A stretch of 64,000 nucleotides of DNA from Simmondsia chinensis (taxonomy: Eukaryota > Streptophyta > Magnoliopsida > Caryophyllales > Simmondsiaceae), in NCBI GenBank assembly GCA_018398585.1, contig JAGTTD010000005.1, forward strand, positions 38,070,750 to 38,134,749, given 5' to 3'. Under the pieces are notes generated by a model. That model saw nothing but the letters and a program-made list of their open reading frames with translations, was not told the origin of the DNA and searched no databases. Every line of letters starts with the position of its first letter. The first letter of the stretch is position 1. A program made the translations under genes and the position numbers. Shown piece by piece: positions 33,858-46,000 of the stretch.

Positions 33858-34186
33858 AGCCCCTCGTTCGGTATACGAGAAGTAGAAATTCATGAAAAAT
33901 GACATTTTTGGCTCTTGTTTAGTATGTGAGAAGCAGACAGAATCTAGAAAGTAGGAACTGCTAAGCAATTTTTAATTCCTTTAAAATGCAGGAAGTAAGT
34001 TACCTAATCTCCCTAGGTAAATTCTAGTTCCTTTGTTTTTAACTATCCTCCCCAAGGAAGTTTTATTTTCATCTTAGCAGCCAAACTTGTATTACTTACT
34101 TCCTCGGAAGTTGGTACGGGAATTGAATTCCTAAAAAATACAACTTCCCGCAGGAATTCAATTCATGTGATAACCAAACGAGGCCT
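33858..34186. mobile_element. MITE, TTGGTTA-type TIRs
   Basis: The left end AGCCCCTCGTTCGGTATACG and the right end (reverse complement) AGGCCTCGTTTGGTTATCAC are inverted. The interior has GGAATTGAATTCC-like inverted blocks. It seems related to the MITE immediately 3' of the NDL stop codon (46336-46572). Confidence 0.65.
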
Positions 34187-34404
34187 CAATATATTTATTT
34201 TTATCTTTATTTATTTTGAACTTAAAAGTTACAATCCTAAGATCCGTATGAATATAACTATGTAAAATTAACACAGTGCTTTCTAGATTGGTTTGGTTGT
34301 TAAAATTTCCGTGCCCTTTTGGCTAAGTCCCGATATCGAAGCTCAGTAACCTCCTTTCGTCAAGTTGTTATGAAAATTATAATCTAGTTATCCATATAAA
34401 AAGA

Positions 34405-34955
34405 AATGGGTTATGAAACGGGGAAGATCGTCAATGACAGCCAGGAAGAAGAAAAAGCGGAATAGGGAAAATACGTATGACAAGATCTCGGAAGCGAAGT
34501 ATGATGAGATGATTATGCAAGCGGAGCGGGCTATTGAGATGGGGAAATTAGTAGGGTTTAATTTTGATGGCTTCGGCCCACCTAAGGTGGCAAAGCTGCT
34601 TGCTAACTGAGGTGGTTGGTTTTGGGGTGAGGTTTCAGTCCAGCTCCTGTTTCCCGTGTTTTGTTTGACTGAATTTTCTTCAGCTGAGTTCCAGCCAGGT
34701 GGTCTTTTGGGTAGCTCTGCTTCAGCGTCTTCCGTCGTCCTGTCTTTTTTGTTTTTGTCTCATTCTCCTGTTTTGGTGGTCGTGGTTGTTTTGTTTTTGG
34801 TTTGGTTGCGCCTGTTTCTTGTTGTTGTCTCCCTGTTTTTATCTTTTGGGTCTGTTCTGTAGGTCTCCTGGCTTCGGGATTTCCAGGGGCTCGTTTTGCC
34901 GAGTTCGCTGTTTTGTTGCGTGGTTTTACCGCTAATTATCAAAAAAAATAAAGAG
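34405..34955 (+). mobile_element. L1-like retroposon remnant
   Basis: A short ORF (34413-34610) encodes a Lys/Arg-rich stretch (TARKKKKRNRENTYDK) and ends with MGKLVGFNFDGFG, similar in layout to the antisense remnant at 25165-26029 (MGKKLGLDFHGDE). A T/G-rich 3' UTR follows and ends CGCTAATTATCAAAAAAAA. It is not a cellular gene. Confidence 0.6.
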
Positions 34956-35525
34956 TACAGACCACCTGTTTGCATGGTGCCGGGTAGCATGCTAGGTAAC
35001 AAGGTCACTTTGGCAAAATGCTTTAGATGGTGGAGTATCAAGTGGACGACATCGGCTACAATACAAGAACTATACGAACAGTGGGTCACTGTTGGAATCA
35101 GAGGGAGCCTACAAAAGAAAGGTTTGGATCTCCCTATTCTTCGCAATAGTATGAGGGATATGAAATAAGAGGAACAAGGTAATATTTGAAAATGAAAGTT
35201 TCGATATCCGGGGCATATTTTGGAGTATACGGTTCCAAATCGGACTTTGGATTCAACTTCAGAGAAGGACTTTCCATATAAGCCCGGGAGAGAATTTGAA
35301 ACATTGATGCATTGCGTAAATGGCAAAGAAGTTGAGCAAGGTGAAAAAGCCAATTTTTTTTGACTTACTAGATCTTAGCCTGATTGGGTCCGGATCAAAG
35401 CGTTGCCCATTCATGCTAGGCTCGGATGTTTTGTAACTTTTTGCTTCCATTTTGTACAGTTTGTATCGCCCTTGCCTTGTTTGGTTGTGGGCCTCTTTTG
35501 TAGCTTAAATTATCGGAAAAAAAAT
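34956..35525 (+). pseudogene. L1 LINE ORF2 C-terminal fragment
   Basis: Translation near 35130-35250 gives SLFFAIV-stop-GI-stop-NKRNKVIFENESF, the conserved end of plant L1 ORF2, where W normally occupies both stop positions (the usual pattern is FFAIVWxIWxxRNxxIFE). The two stops are TGA where TGG is expected. The 3' UTR ends TTAAATTATCGGAAAAAAA. 5'-truncated and dead. Confidence 0.65.
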
Positions 35526-36640
35526 ACAAATGTCTTTGTATTTTGTACATTGTGTCAGTTTAGTCTTATTGTATTTTGTGTTAATTTAGTCCTTTTACTT
35601 AAGTTTTTTAGTCCTCGAGTAAAATTAGAATTAAGTTAGTGACAAATTTTTTAATATTCGGTGTCGAGTGAGTTTAAATTGAGTGAATGAGCAAGTTTAT
35701 ATTGGGGTACTTTCATTTTATATGACGAAATGGTTAATAATTATGTCGTTAACTTAAGTTTTCACAAAAACAAACTAAATTGACATAATTTAAATTATAC
35801 AGGTGATAGATTAACACAATCAGGGCTAAACATAGTCTCAAACCATGCAAGCAACAGCTTGAAGCTCACAACTTTTACGACCCCATATTCTAGGGCTTGT
35901 AGTTTTAAAAATCTTAGTTATTAATATTTAAAAACTTATAATTAAAGTTTACAATTTATTGTATCAATATTGTGTTATTACGAGAAATGTCAAAATATAT
36001 GAAGGATCCAATTTCTAACATTCTCTTGAGGTCTCGAAATTATTAGAGTTGGTCTTATATACAATTAAAAATATAAAGACTAATTAATATAAAAAAAAAT
36101 ACATGAACATTTAAAAAGAAATAGGATTGTTTATATTTTAATACCTCGATTTTCTTAAAAATAATAAAATGGATTTTGAATTATTAAAAGTGCCCTCAAA
36201 TTTTTGTCGTATTAATAAAAATGTCTTTAACCTTTGGTCATATTAATAAAAAGACCTTTCTCGGTGTCATTTTTTGTCAACAGAGTTGACATGACAACTA
36301 TTTTTTATTAATTCTACAGTAAAATGCTAAAAGTACCTTTCAATAACGATATTTTCAACAAATTAAGTGAAAAAAATAGTTTCTATGCAATATAGAATCT
36401 CAAATTTCATGCTTTAAAATAATAATAAGGGTATTAAAAAGTACTTTTGTTATTTTATTATAGCACTACTAAAAAAAATTGCCATATCAGTTCCGTTGAT
36501 CGAAAATGATGTTATTATGTTAGAGAGGGGCCTTTTCATTTATACGACAAAAATTGAGAGACCTTTTTATTAAATAAAAAGAGTCAAAATTATTTTAAAA
36601 AAATATCAATATACTAAAGTATAAATAACACAAAATAATG
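35526..36640. repeat. Foldback and repeat debris, no gene
   Basis: Bases 35520-35835 and 36150-36600 contain inverted halves such as AAAGTGCCCTCAAATTTTTG with CAAAAATTGAGAGACCTTTT, typical of MITEs. Bases 35820-36010 hold another AAGCAACAGCTTGA-type remnant. Borders not determined. Confidence 0.45.
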
Positions 36641-36649
36641 TTAGAATAG

Positions 36650-36883
36650 ACCGGAAAATTTCAATGGGCCGAGCAGCAAGAATCATCTTCTTCACTCCCG
36701 CACTTCCTTCAAACGTCAAACCCCACGGCCACGGGGCCCACCACAGTAAGGGCAAAAGCGTAATTTCAAAACTGTCGGTACCATAACCATAGTTAGAAAT
36801 ACTTAACCATAGTTAAGCTCTCCCCTGGCCTCAGCACCATAACACGGGCGTCGGTGACTCTCACAGCGCTGTGCTTATCACTC

Positions 36884-36920
<37 letters not shown>

Positions 36921-37014
36921 GAGAATATAAGTTGCAGAGAGAGCTTCAAATTTTGGAGAGAGAGAAAGTGAGGGAGAAGAGAAGAGAAGAGAGAAAGGAG
37001 AGAGAGGAGAGAGA
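36650..37014 (+). promoter_or_regulatory. NDL upstream region and GA-rich 5' UTR
   Basis: Relatively GC-rich for the window (CCACGGCCACGGGGCCCACC near 36723). A (GA)n tract (36889-36914) and a long purine-rich GAGAGAG leader run up to the ATG at 37015. GA-rich leaders are common in plant genes and can bind BPC-type proteins. No convincing TATA box seen. Confidence 0.5.
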
Positions 37015-40000
37015 ATGGGAGATATGAAGGATGCAGTGTGGGTAGATATGGAGACGATCTCCATTGATGGAACGGTGCATTTTCTTCTTCCTCTCTCTCT
37101 CTCTCTCTCTTCTTCTTCTTTCATTTCTGTTGAATGTGTTCGTTTGTGGTGATACTGTAGTGATGGAAATGGCGCGAGTAAAATCCGTTACTCGCCGATA
37201 CCTGCCTCGTTTGGAGCGGGTATGGGTGTAAGTGAGATGAGTAGTGGGTACGGTTTGAGTGTATCCTTCTCGTACTCGCAACGGGTGTGGTGCTGGTACG
37301 GGTATAGTTTGTACCTGCCCCGCCTCGTTTTGTATCCATTATACCTACTCTATTTTGTATCTAATTAACTTTAAATTAAAAGATACATGTTTAAATTTAA
37401 TTGCTAAAATAAAATATAATTTAACTCTTAAAAGTATTAAATAATTAATACGGTGGAATATGCATAATCGTTTGCTACCCCATATTGGGGTGGGTATGGG
37501 GCGGGCAATTGATATACATTAGATACCTGAGGGTTATGAGGCATGTATGGGTATGAGTTTGTACTCACGGGGGCGGTTACGGGTATCCATTTTATACCTA
37601 TAGCAGGGACGGGTATAGAGGACGCATCCTGTACTTGCCCCATCGCATTGTGATCCCTATGATACTGTTAGAGTATAAAAACAATCTTAGACTTTCACCG
37701 GTCAGCTTGCATTTTAGGATAGTTGGTTATACATTTTGTTTATTAACAGATACATTTTGTGAAACTTTTTGGTTATTATTCAATACAATTCAAATTATTG
37801 CTAAGAGAATAATAATATTTGTTCTGACAATAATATCATATTTTTTTGGCTGAAATGTGTTTGTATAGAAAAATACCAAACCATTTTGAATGGCTAAGCT
37901 GTTAGGTGAAGACCGTGAATGAATTTTGTACTCTTACGCATTCCTCTAGGGAAACATTAAAGTGTGGATAATATACAAGTTCATCTTATATTTTGTGCTG
38001 GAAAGTAAGAAATGGGGTATTGGGGTTCGAATTCGTGATTCTCAATCAACAAGGCGTTGATACTATATGTGAGCCTTGTTGACCAAGACGTCATGAGTTT
38101 GAATCTCAACAATCGTTTTCAATATTAACATAATTTAAGCACATCTCATGAGGTGGGTTTATGCAATATCCACGCTTCAAGCCAAATAATCATTTGCGTA
38201 GGGGGGCGTGTTTGAGTATAAAACCAATCATAGGTCTTGACTTATCGGCTTAAACTTATGAAAAAATTGGTTCCTTGACAGTTAATGATGGCCCATGAAT
38301 GGTTTTATATTGTAACATATTGTTCTTTCTTTCTCCTTTTTTGGTTTTGCATTTCGTTCATTCATTAGGGATTGTTTGTGTTTATAGAATGCAATGAGGG
38401 GCATAGAAAGCGGGATTGTTGTGCTTACAATATGTTTATCCATTTTAGTTACTTGAATCGGTGGGGCAAGAAGGTGTCAGCTAGATCAACTGGTAAAGTT
38501 TCTGAGAGATGGTTCTCGAGACCTGATATCAAATCCTGTCTTCCTCATGAGAGCGGTTAAAGGGATTTGGGGAGAGCTATGTGACTTCCTTACCGTATGT
38601 TAAAAAGGTTGGGGTGTATAAAAACTGTTGTTGGACCTTCACCTAAAAGCTTGACGTTTCGGGGTAGTTGAGCCTCTTTGACTGAGAGGTCTAGAGTTCA
38701 AATTCTAATATTAGGACTCTTAATATTAATGTAATTCATTCATGTATAAGATATGATAAGAGCCTATGCATTATCGACTATTCAACTCTAATGGAAATAT
38801 GCGTGGGGGGCATGTTTGAGTATAAAAACTATTGTCGGGCTTTGACTTAATAGCTTAAACTTTTGTATAGTCGGTTCTTAACACTATTTTGGTAATTAAG
38901 CAACTTCTTTTTTATTTTTTGTTCCTTTCTTTGTTTGTTTTGTTTTATTCTTTTAATTGGCAGATATTGTTGCTTTCATGACAGATACAATCCTGATTGT
39001 GATTTCATTATGGGGGTTATATTTAATTTTGGATGTTTTTAGTGTCTTTCTGAAGTAAAGGCTATGTTGGTGACCTTGTTAAGCTTCACAGTAGTAATGG
39101 CAATGGAGCGGGTAAAACCCGTTACCTGCGGGTACCCGTCCCTTATGGGTACAAGTGAGACGGGTAGCAGGTATGGGTCGGGAATAACTTACGCCCCAAG
39201 TGAGGTGGGTAGCGGGTATGGGTTGAGTGTAAGTTGTTATACCCACCATGGGTACGGGTGGATATGGGTATGATGTTGTACTTACTCCACCCCGCTCCAA
39301 TCCGTACCCGCCATACCTACCCCAATTTTTATTTTTATTTATTTATTTAAAAATAAAAAAAATATATATTTAATTTAGATACTCAATTTTGTGTCAAATA
39401 TTAGAGCAAATTATATTTAGATTCTAAAGTATAATATTCAATGATTAATATGAGCGGGTATGGATAATCATTTGATACCCACATTAGGGTTGTACGGCCG
39501 GTAATGGATGCCCGTTGGATATCCTTGGGCGGGCATAAGTATGGGTTTGTACCCGTTGGGGTAGGTATGGGTATCCACTTCATACTTGTGGCAGGGTAGG
39601 GCTTCAAATGAGCTGCACCGAGCCGAATCACAATTAGCTTGGCTCCTGTCGACTCGTTACCTAAATGAGACCGGCTCGGCTTGATATCATTTGTCTAATC
39701 GAGCCGCATATATGTGCTCAGCTCGGCTCATTAAGTAAATGAGACTGACTTTGTATCAGTATCATTTAGGCTTGATTATTTGGCGAGCTGGCTCGTTGAG
39801 CTTTATGGGCTCATTTTTACACGTCGGCTCGTTAAGCTTATTTATCAGGCTTGTTAGACTCATTTATAATTATTGTTACTTGGGTTGTTAGAAAAGGGTA
39901 ATAAATAAATCATGCATGGAAATTGGAAATAAAAAACATACATGTAATTCAATTTCGAAATTCTACATAGCGATAGAGGAAAAATATCCAATCAACGTAT

Positions 40001-43000
40001 GATTAATGGTGGGGGAAGTGTCACATGGCGCAATCTAGACATGCGAGTCGATAAACGAGCCAACTCATGAGCCCATAAACGAGCCGGCTCATGAGCACAT
40101 AAATGAGTTGACGTGTGAGCCTTTCAAGCCGAGTCGACCTTGGTTTGATTTGGCTCGTTCATTTAAATGAGCCGCCTTTAAATGAGCTGAGACGGCTCTC
40201 GGGTTGGCTTAAACCTGAGCCTAGTCAAACCGGCTTGCTAGCCGGCTTGGCTCATTTGTAGCCCTAGTGGTGGGTAAGGATATGGATTTGGTGATAGATA
40301 TGAGTACAAAGGAGGCACCCCTCCTACTGCCCTGTCCCATTGCCATTCCCACTTCATAGAGTGAAGGGTATGAACGGAAAAAATTACGTTTTGTTTTTTC
40401 TAGTAGTGATAATGAGTTCAATATTTGCCCCAGTAAGGCCACCAACACATGGGGATGCAGGAAGGTGAGCTTAAACCCAAGACTTGCTTGGTGGTAGGAA
40501 GCCTTAACTGTTACACTGACTAATCTAGTTCAATTGAAAAAAATTAAATGAGGAAATGGGAAAATGGATTTGGAGCCGATTTTGCCTTTAATGTTTACTT
40601 TGTGGAGCCTCTTTTTGTTCAAAATGGCTAATGAGGATCAGAATAGAATACTTTCCAAGTATATATATCTGGGATGCTTGCACTTCCAGTGGAGATTATA
40701 TGAAATTGCATAGAAGAAGTTTAGTTTCAGTTAACTATTCCGGCCTTTTGATCATAGTTGCAGAAAACTACACTTCCATATTTGTAATTTTCCCTTTTTT
40801 TTTGGTTGAATTTTTTTTTATTTGATAATTAAATGTGTAATTTGTTGTCATCTTCAGGAGTACCTTGTGCAAACAAGTTTTGGTGCAGTTTCCGTTGGTG
40901 TTTTTGGAGATATTGACAAGCCAGCCCTTGTAACATATCCAGACCTAGCCTTGAATTGTGAGTAAGAACTCTTTTCAATTTTTCTCACTTACCCTTGTGC
41001 TAGCGAGTGCGCTAATGAGAGGGTTTGCTAGGGGTGTGAATGGGCTCGGGTTCGTGTTCGGGTTTGGGTTTGGGTGGGTTAGATCTAACCACTACAACCC
41101 ATGTCATATTTGATCAAATCCCAAAACAACCTGCAAAATAGTCGGATAATGGTTTTGGGTTAGGTTGGGTCAGGGCATGTTGGGTATATGCATAAACAAA
41201 CCTTTATCTAAATTGGATTTTCACCGATCTAAATTGGAATTTAATATAAATAATTTGTTATAGATTTTAGAAGATGATCTAATTATTCAATTATTATATT
41301 CGTTAGTATATATCGAACCTAACTGGACGAGCTCTAAGATAAGTTCTCCTTATTTGGGTTGATTTAAGTTTGATCTAGACTCTTATGGGCTTAATTAGGC
41401 TCAAGTTCGGCTCAGTTATGGTTGAACTTAGCTCAAGTATATCGAGATTAAATTATTTAAGCTCACAAGTCTACGAACTTGAACTTTACTAGGCTCAGTC
41501 TTGGCTCATTTAATTGCTTAGTATGGCTCGAGCTCGATATGATCCCATTATTTTGAGCTTTATCCGGAGCCAACTTTGCTCTCTTATAGCATGATTTGCA
41601 ACGTATCTGTATTACTGTTTTAACTCAGGTATGAATCGGAGAATGGCACGGGATTTCTAATTTATTGGAATTCTAATTAGTAGAATTTTGCATTTATCAA
41701 ATTATTATTACAATGAAATTTCAAAGGCATGCATCACATGGCGTTATATTTTAGTTATAACAATGTTGAAGGAAATGCTGTATCTTGTCTTGAGCAATGA
41801 CCTATGTTTACACTCGGGTAACCCAAAACCATACCCAATGCCTGTGGGTACAAAACAATTAAACCCGTCAGAACCAATTTACAAAGTTTACCCAACCCAA
41901 TTCAACCCAACCCGATTGATATATGGGTTTGGTGGGTCTTGGGTATTACCCAACCCACGTGCACCTCTGGGATTTCTACATCAATCTCCCAAGGAAATGC
42001 AGTATGTGAAATTTTGACATCTTTTGTTGAGTTTAACGACATGTTTTCATATTGTATTGTGATTTTGCAGATACATCATGCTTTCAAGGATTGTTTTTAT
42101 GTCCAGAAGCATTATCTCTTTTGCTTCATAATTTCTGTATATACCACGTTAGTCCACCTGGGCATCAGGTCAGTAAAATGAATATCTGAACCCTTGTATG
42201 AGTTAATTTTAAGCTAGTGTTATTGTTAGGGTGTTTTTGTTAACGATAGGGCAATAACAAACACTTTCAGAATTTTATTGTGTTGAAATTGCCCCGACAT
42301 TAACAAAAAATGAGCTGATAATAACATCACCCTAATTGGAAGGTATTATTCACCATTTTCCTTGTTTGGACCTTCTGTCAAGAGCTGTTTCAGTCAGGAG
42401 CTGCTGCTGTCAGGGAAGATACACCTTTGCTTTCAGTTGATGACCTAGCAGACCAGATAGCCGAAGTTCTCGATTATTTTGGGTACTTACCTTTCTCAAT
42501 TTCTGTGAAATCTGATGCAGCACAAAAGAAGAGATTTAATGAACATAGAAGACTTGATAATTTATTAGATTTTATTAGACTATTTGTACAGTTAGTCATC
42601 ACGCATTACTCTAATGCAACTTAGTTATATTCTCTTTTTCAAGACTCGGTGCAGTGATGTGTATGGGGGTCACCGCTGGAGCATACGTTCTCACTCTCTT
42701 TGCTGTAAGTTCCATATTTTGATGTTAATATCTCCGGACTTTCCATCCTGCTCTCGAATTGTGTTTATCAAGGAACGAATTATTCCAAAAGTTTAAATTA
42801 ATGGGTGAAGGCTCAGGAGTGGTTTATACTCCAACATGCCCACTCATGCAAATGCTCCTTGGGTTTGAAATGTGGATAATGTACAGACCTGTCTCATACC
42901 TTGTAATTAAATTATGTTAGTGTTGAAGATGAGAGTTGTTGGGCCTCAAACTCATGACTCTTTTGGTCAATAAGGCTTTATACCATATCAACGAACTAAC

Positions 43001-46000
43001 TATCCCTAAAACTTAAGTTGATGGGTAAGGGGCTAAGAAAGGTTTTGTACTCTAACATTGCCCCTTCACACAAACCCCCATTGGGCTTAAAGCGCGGATA
43101 GTGCGCAGACCCACGTTATACATTTTGCTTAAATTATGTTAATATTGAAAGTGAGAGAAGTTGGGATTCGTACTTGTGACCTCTGGTCAATAAGGCTCTG
43201 ATACCTTATCAATGAACCAACTATCCCAAAAACTAAAAATTCGAGACTAGTTTCATACTATAACTGTGTTTGTACTCATTTTGTTAATTACTGTCCGTGC
43301 AGGTAAAGTATAGGCAACGTGTTCTTGGTTTGATACTAGTTTCTCCTTTATGTAGAACGCCCTCGTGGACAGAATGGTTATATAATAAGGTTCCTTCCTG
43401 ACTTTCCCACCAATAGTTCTAAGGCAAGAATTCCGAGCCTCATAAAGCTTTACATTGTGTATAGGTCATGTCGAATCTGCTGTACTTCTACGGCATGTGT
43501 AGTGTTGTAAAGGAAATGTTGCTCAAAAGGTACTTCAGCAAGGTACGTTGCTGCCTGAATGCACCTAAGCTTATACTTATCCTCGGGAAATGTTGGCTTT
43601 TGTATTGCGAGCTTTTCCTTGCTAATTTATCGAAAGAAAAATTCGTACTTATCCTCCTATGGTGGCTAGTTTAACAGCCTCCTTGCAAATAATATTGCAG
43701 GAAGTGCGCGACAATTCTCAAGTACCAGAATCGGATATTGTTCTGACATGTCGGAAAGTAAGTTCTTTTTCATTTACCTTTCCTCTTTTTCTTTTGGGCT
43801 CTTAGTACATATTTTGTGTTTGGGCTCTTAGTACATATTTTGCGTGTTATTGCTAGAGCAATAACATGACTTGTAGTGAATAATAGCCACAAATCTTTGT
43901 GAAGTTTCTTTACCATTAACATTTTTGCCATGACAATAACATTAGCTTATATTTTTCATGTGGAGTTTTCGTGTGCCTGATGTTTTGGGATTTTCTTCTT
44001 GTCAGCGTTTGGATGAGAGACAAAGTTATAACGTTATGCGGTTTCTTGAGGCAATTAACAGGTATGTTTTTTTTCTAATATAAGTTTTCTATTATCGCGA
44101 CCTAGTACAACATTGAAAAACATAGGAAGAAAGGACTCACCTGGCATATTCTTTTTTCTTTTGATCTAGCATCGCCTTTTTGTTGGATTACTTTCGATTT
44201 TGATATCTAAAAAGTAATCGTTCTCATTCAACACGTTTGATCCAGAGAACTGTGCTTATCCCCCTGCTCAAGAAATGACTTTCTGCCTATTTGGGATTTT
44301 ATTGCTAATCTCATTCATCTTACTTATGAATTTGTATTTATTTTCACTTGTTTGCGTCGCATTTTTGTGTTGAACAGTGATTGATATTGGCGTAGATGCA
44401 AGCGATTGGGAACGTAAAGTTTTCTCTCGACATAATACTAATGACGAACCAAATTATGGAAACACTGACGTCAACCTTACTGGTAGACTCTAAATATAAA
44501 CAATTTATGTTACACTTAGATCAAATATAAGGAAAGATTAATGGGTTACTCCTTTCAAAGTCGTATAACCAAACAAGGTCAAGGAAAAATCTTTTATGGG
44601 GTAATGGTTACTCCATTAACTATTGCACCAAATTCCCCCATTTTGTTGACCCAAAATTAAACGTGTCTTGTTTCCCAACAATCTGTTTTGAATAACACGA
44701 ACCCTCGATAACCCAAACAAAAACAACCGAGGCACCCACAATATACGTTCACAACAACAACAACAATAACAAACCTAATGTCACAAGGGTTCCGTCAGAG
44801 GAGGGTTTAGGGGGGGGAGATGTACGTAACTTTACCCACGGTATATGTTCCTTTGAAAAAAAGGAAGGGGAGTTCCATTGTTTGGATAAGTATAGAGGGG
44901 AAATGAAGGGAAGGGTGGGCTCCGTTGGTACAAGGGAAAATATTTTTCTTATGATAAATCTTCTTCACAGTATATTTTTAGTTTAAAATATTTTTTTCTT
45001 CAAAGTTTTTGTTCTTTTAGCTAAAGAAAATGATTAAATTCTTCAAATTTGCATGGAGTTCACGTTTGACTAAGTTGAGGTTGAAGTGAGGTATATGACT
45101 TGAGGTTACTGCAGAAAACGTTTTTCCCTTTTGTTGCAGCCGAGTCAATTTCCCCTCAATGGAGGAAAATATATATGTTTTTTCTTTATATTTGGAGATT
45201 GTTGCTGTGAAGTTGTGTAACGAAATAAGAGAATTGAAATGAAAAGGTTTTACGGCAAAGCCTTTGACAGCTGAACAGTTAAATCATCCCAAAATAAGCA
45301 TTCTTTCAAGAATGAGTGTCAAGTACTGACGTTTAGTCATTAACCAGGAGGAGAGACATGACTGAATGGGTGAAGAAATTGCAATGTCGTTCGCTAATAT
45401 TCGTTGGCGAGGACTCGCCATTCCACTCCGAAGCTGTGCACATGGCCACCAAATTTGATAGAAGATTTTGTGCTTTGGTAGAGGTATGTAATAGCCTTTT
45501 GTTACGTGCTCTAGTTCTGGGTAATCCACATAGGTGTAAATCAGTTGTGCTAGCTTATGAACCTTGTGACTTGGCTCAATAAAAAGTTCAAAATGCTCGG
45601 TTCGTATCTAAATATGCCAATGTCAATATACATTATGAGCCTAACTATGCCTAATATAGCCACATTCAAGCCTAAATGAGTCAAGTGTGGTCCTAGTTGA
45701 GGCAAAATAGAGCTCTCATCGAACTTAAACGAACCTAGATTAGCTTGAAGTAAGCTGGGTTTGAACTCAATTGAGCTGAGCTTTAGATCAATGTCTCCCG
45801 AGCAGAGCATCGAGCATTATGAACCAGGACTCAGCTTGTCTCGTTTTTGATCATAGTCTTTGGTGCATTGATTTGCCTTCGGGAGGCTAATTTGAGAGCT
45901 GACTGAGTTGCGAAGTAGGGTCAAATGTTGGTTCTATGGCCTACTCATTTTCTTAGTCTAGCCATTATCCATGCTTTATTATAGAGGCTAATGGTTGGGC

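Noticed and set aside
40437..40530. tRNA-like sequence or SINE
   Set aside because: It has a GTGAGCTTAAACCC-like stretch but no convincing A and B boxes at the right spacing.
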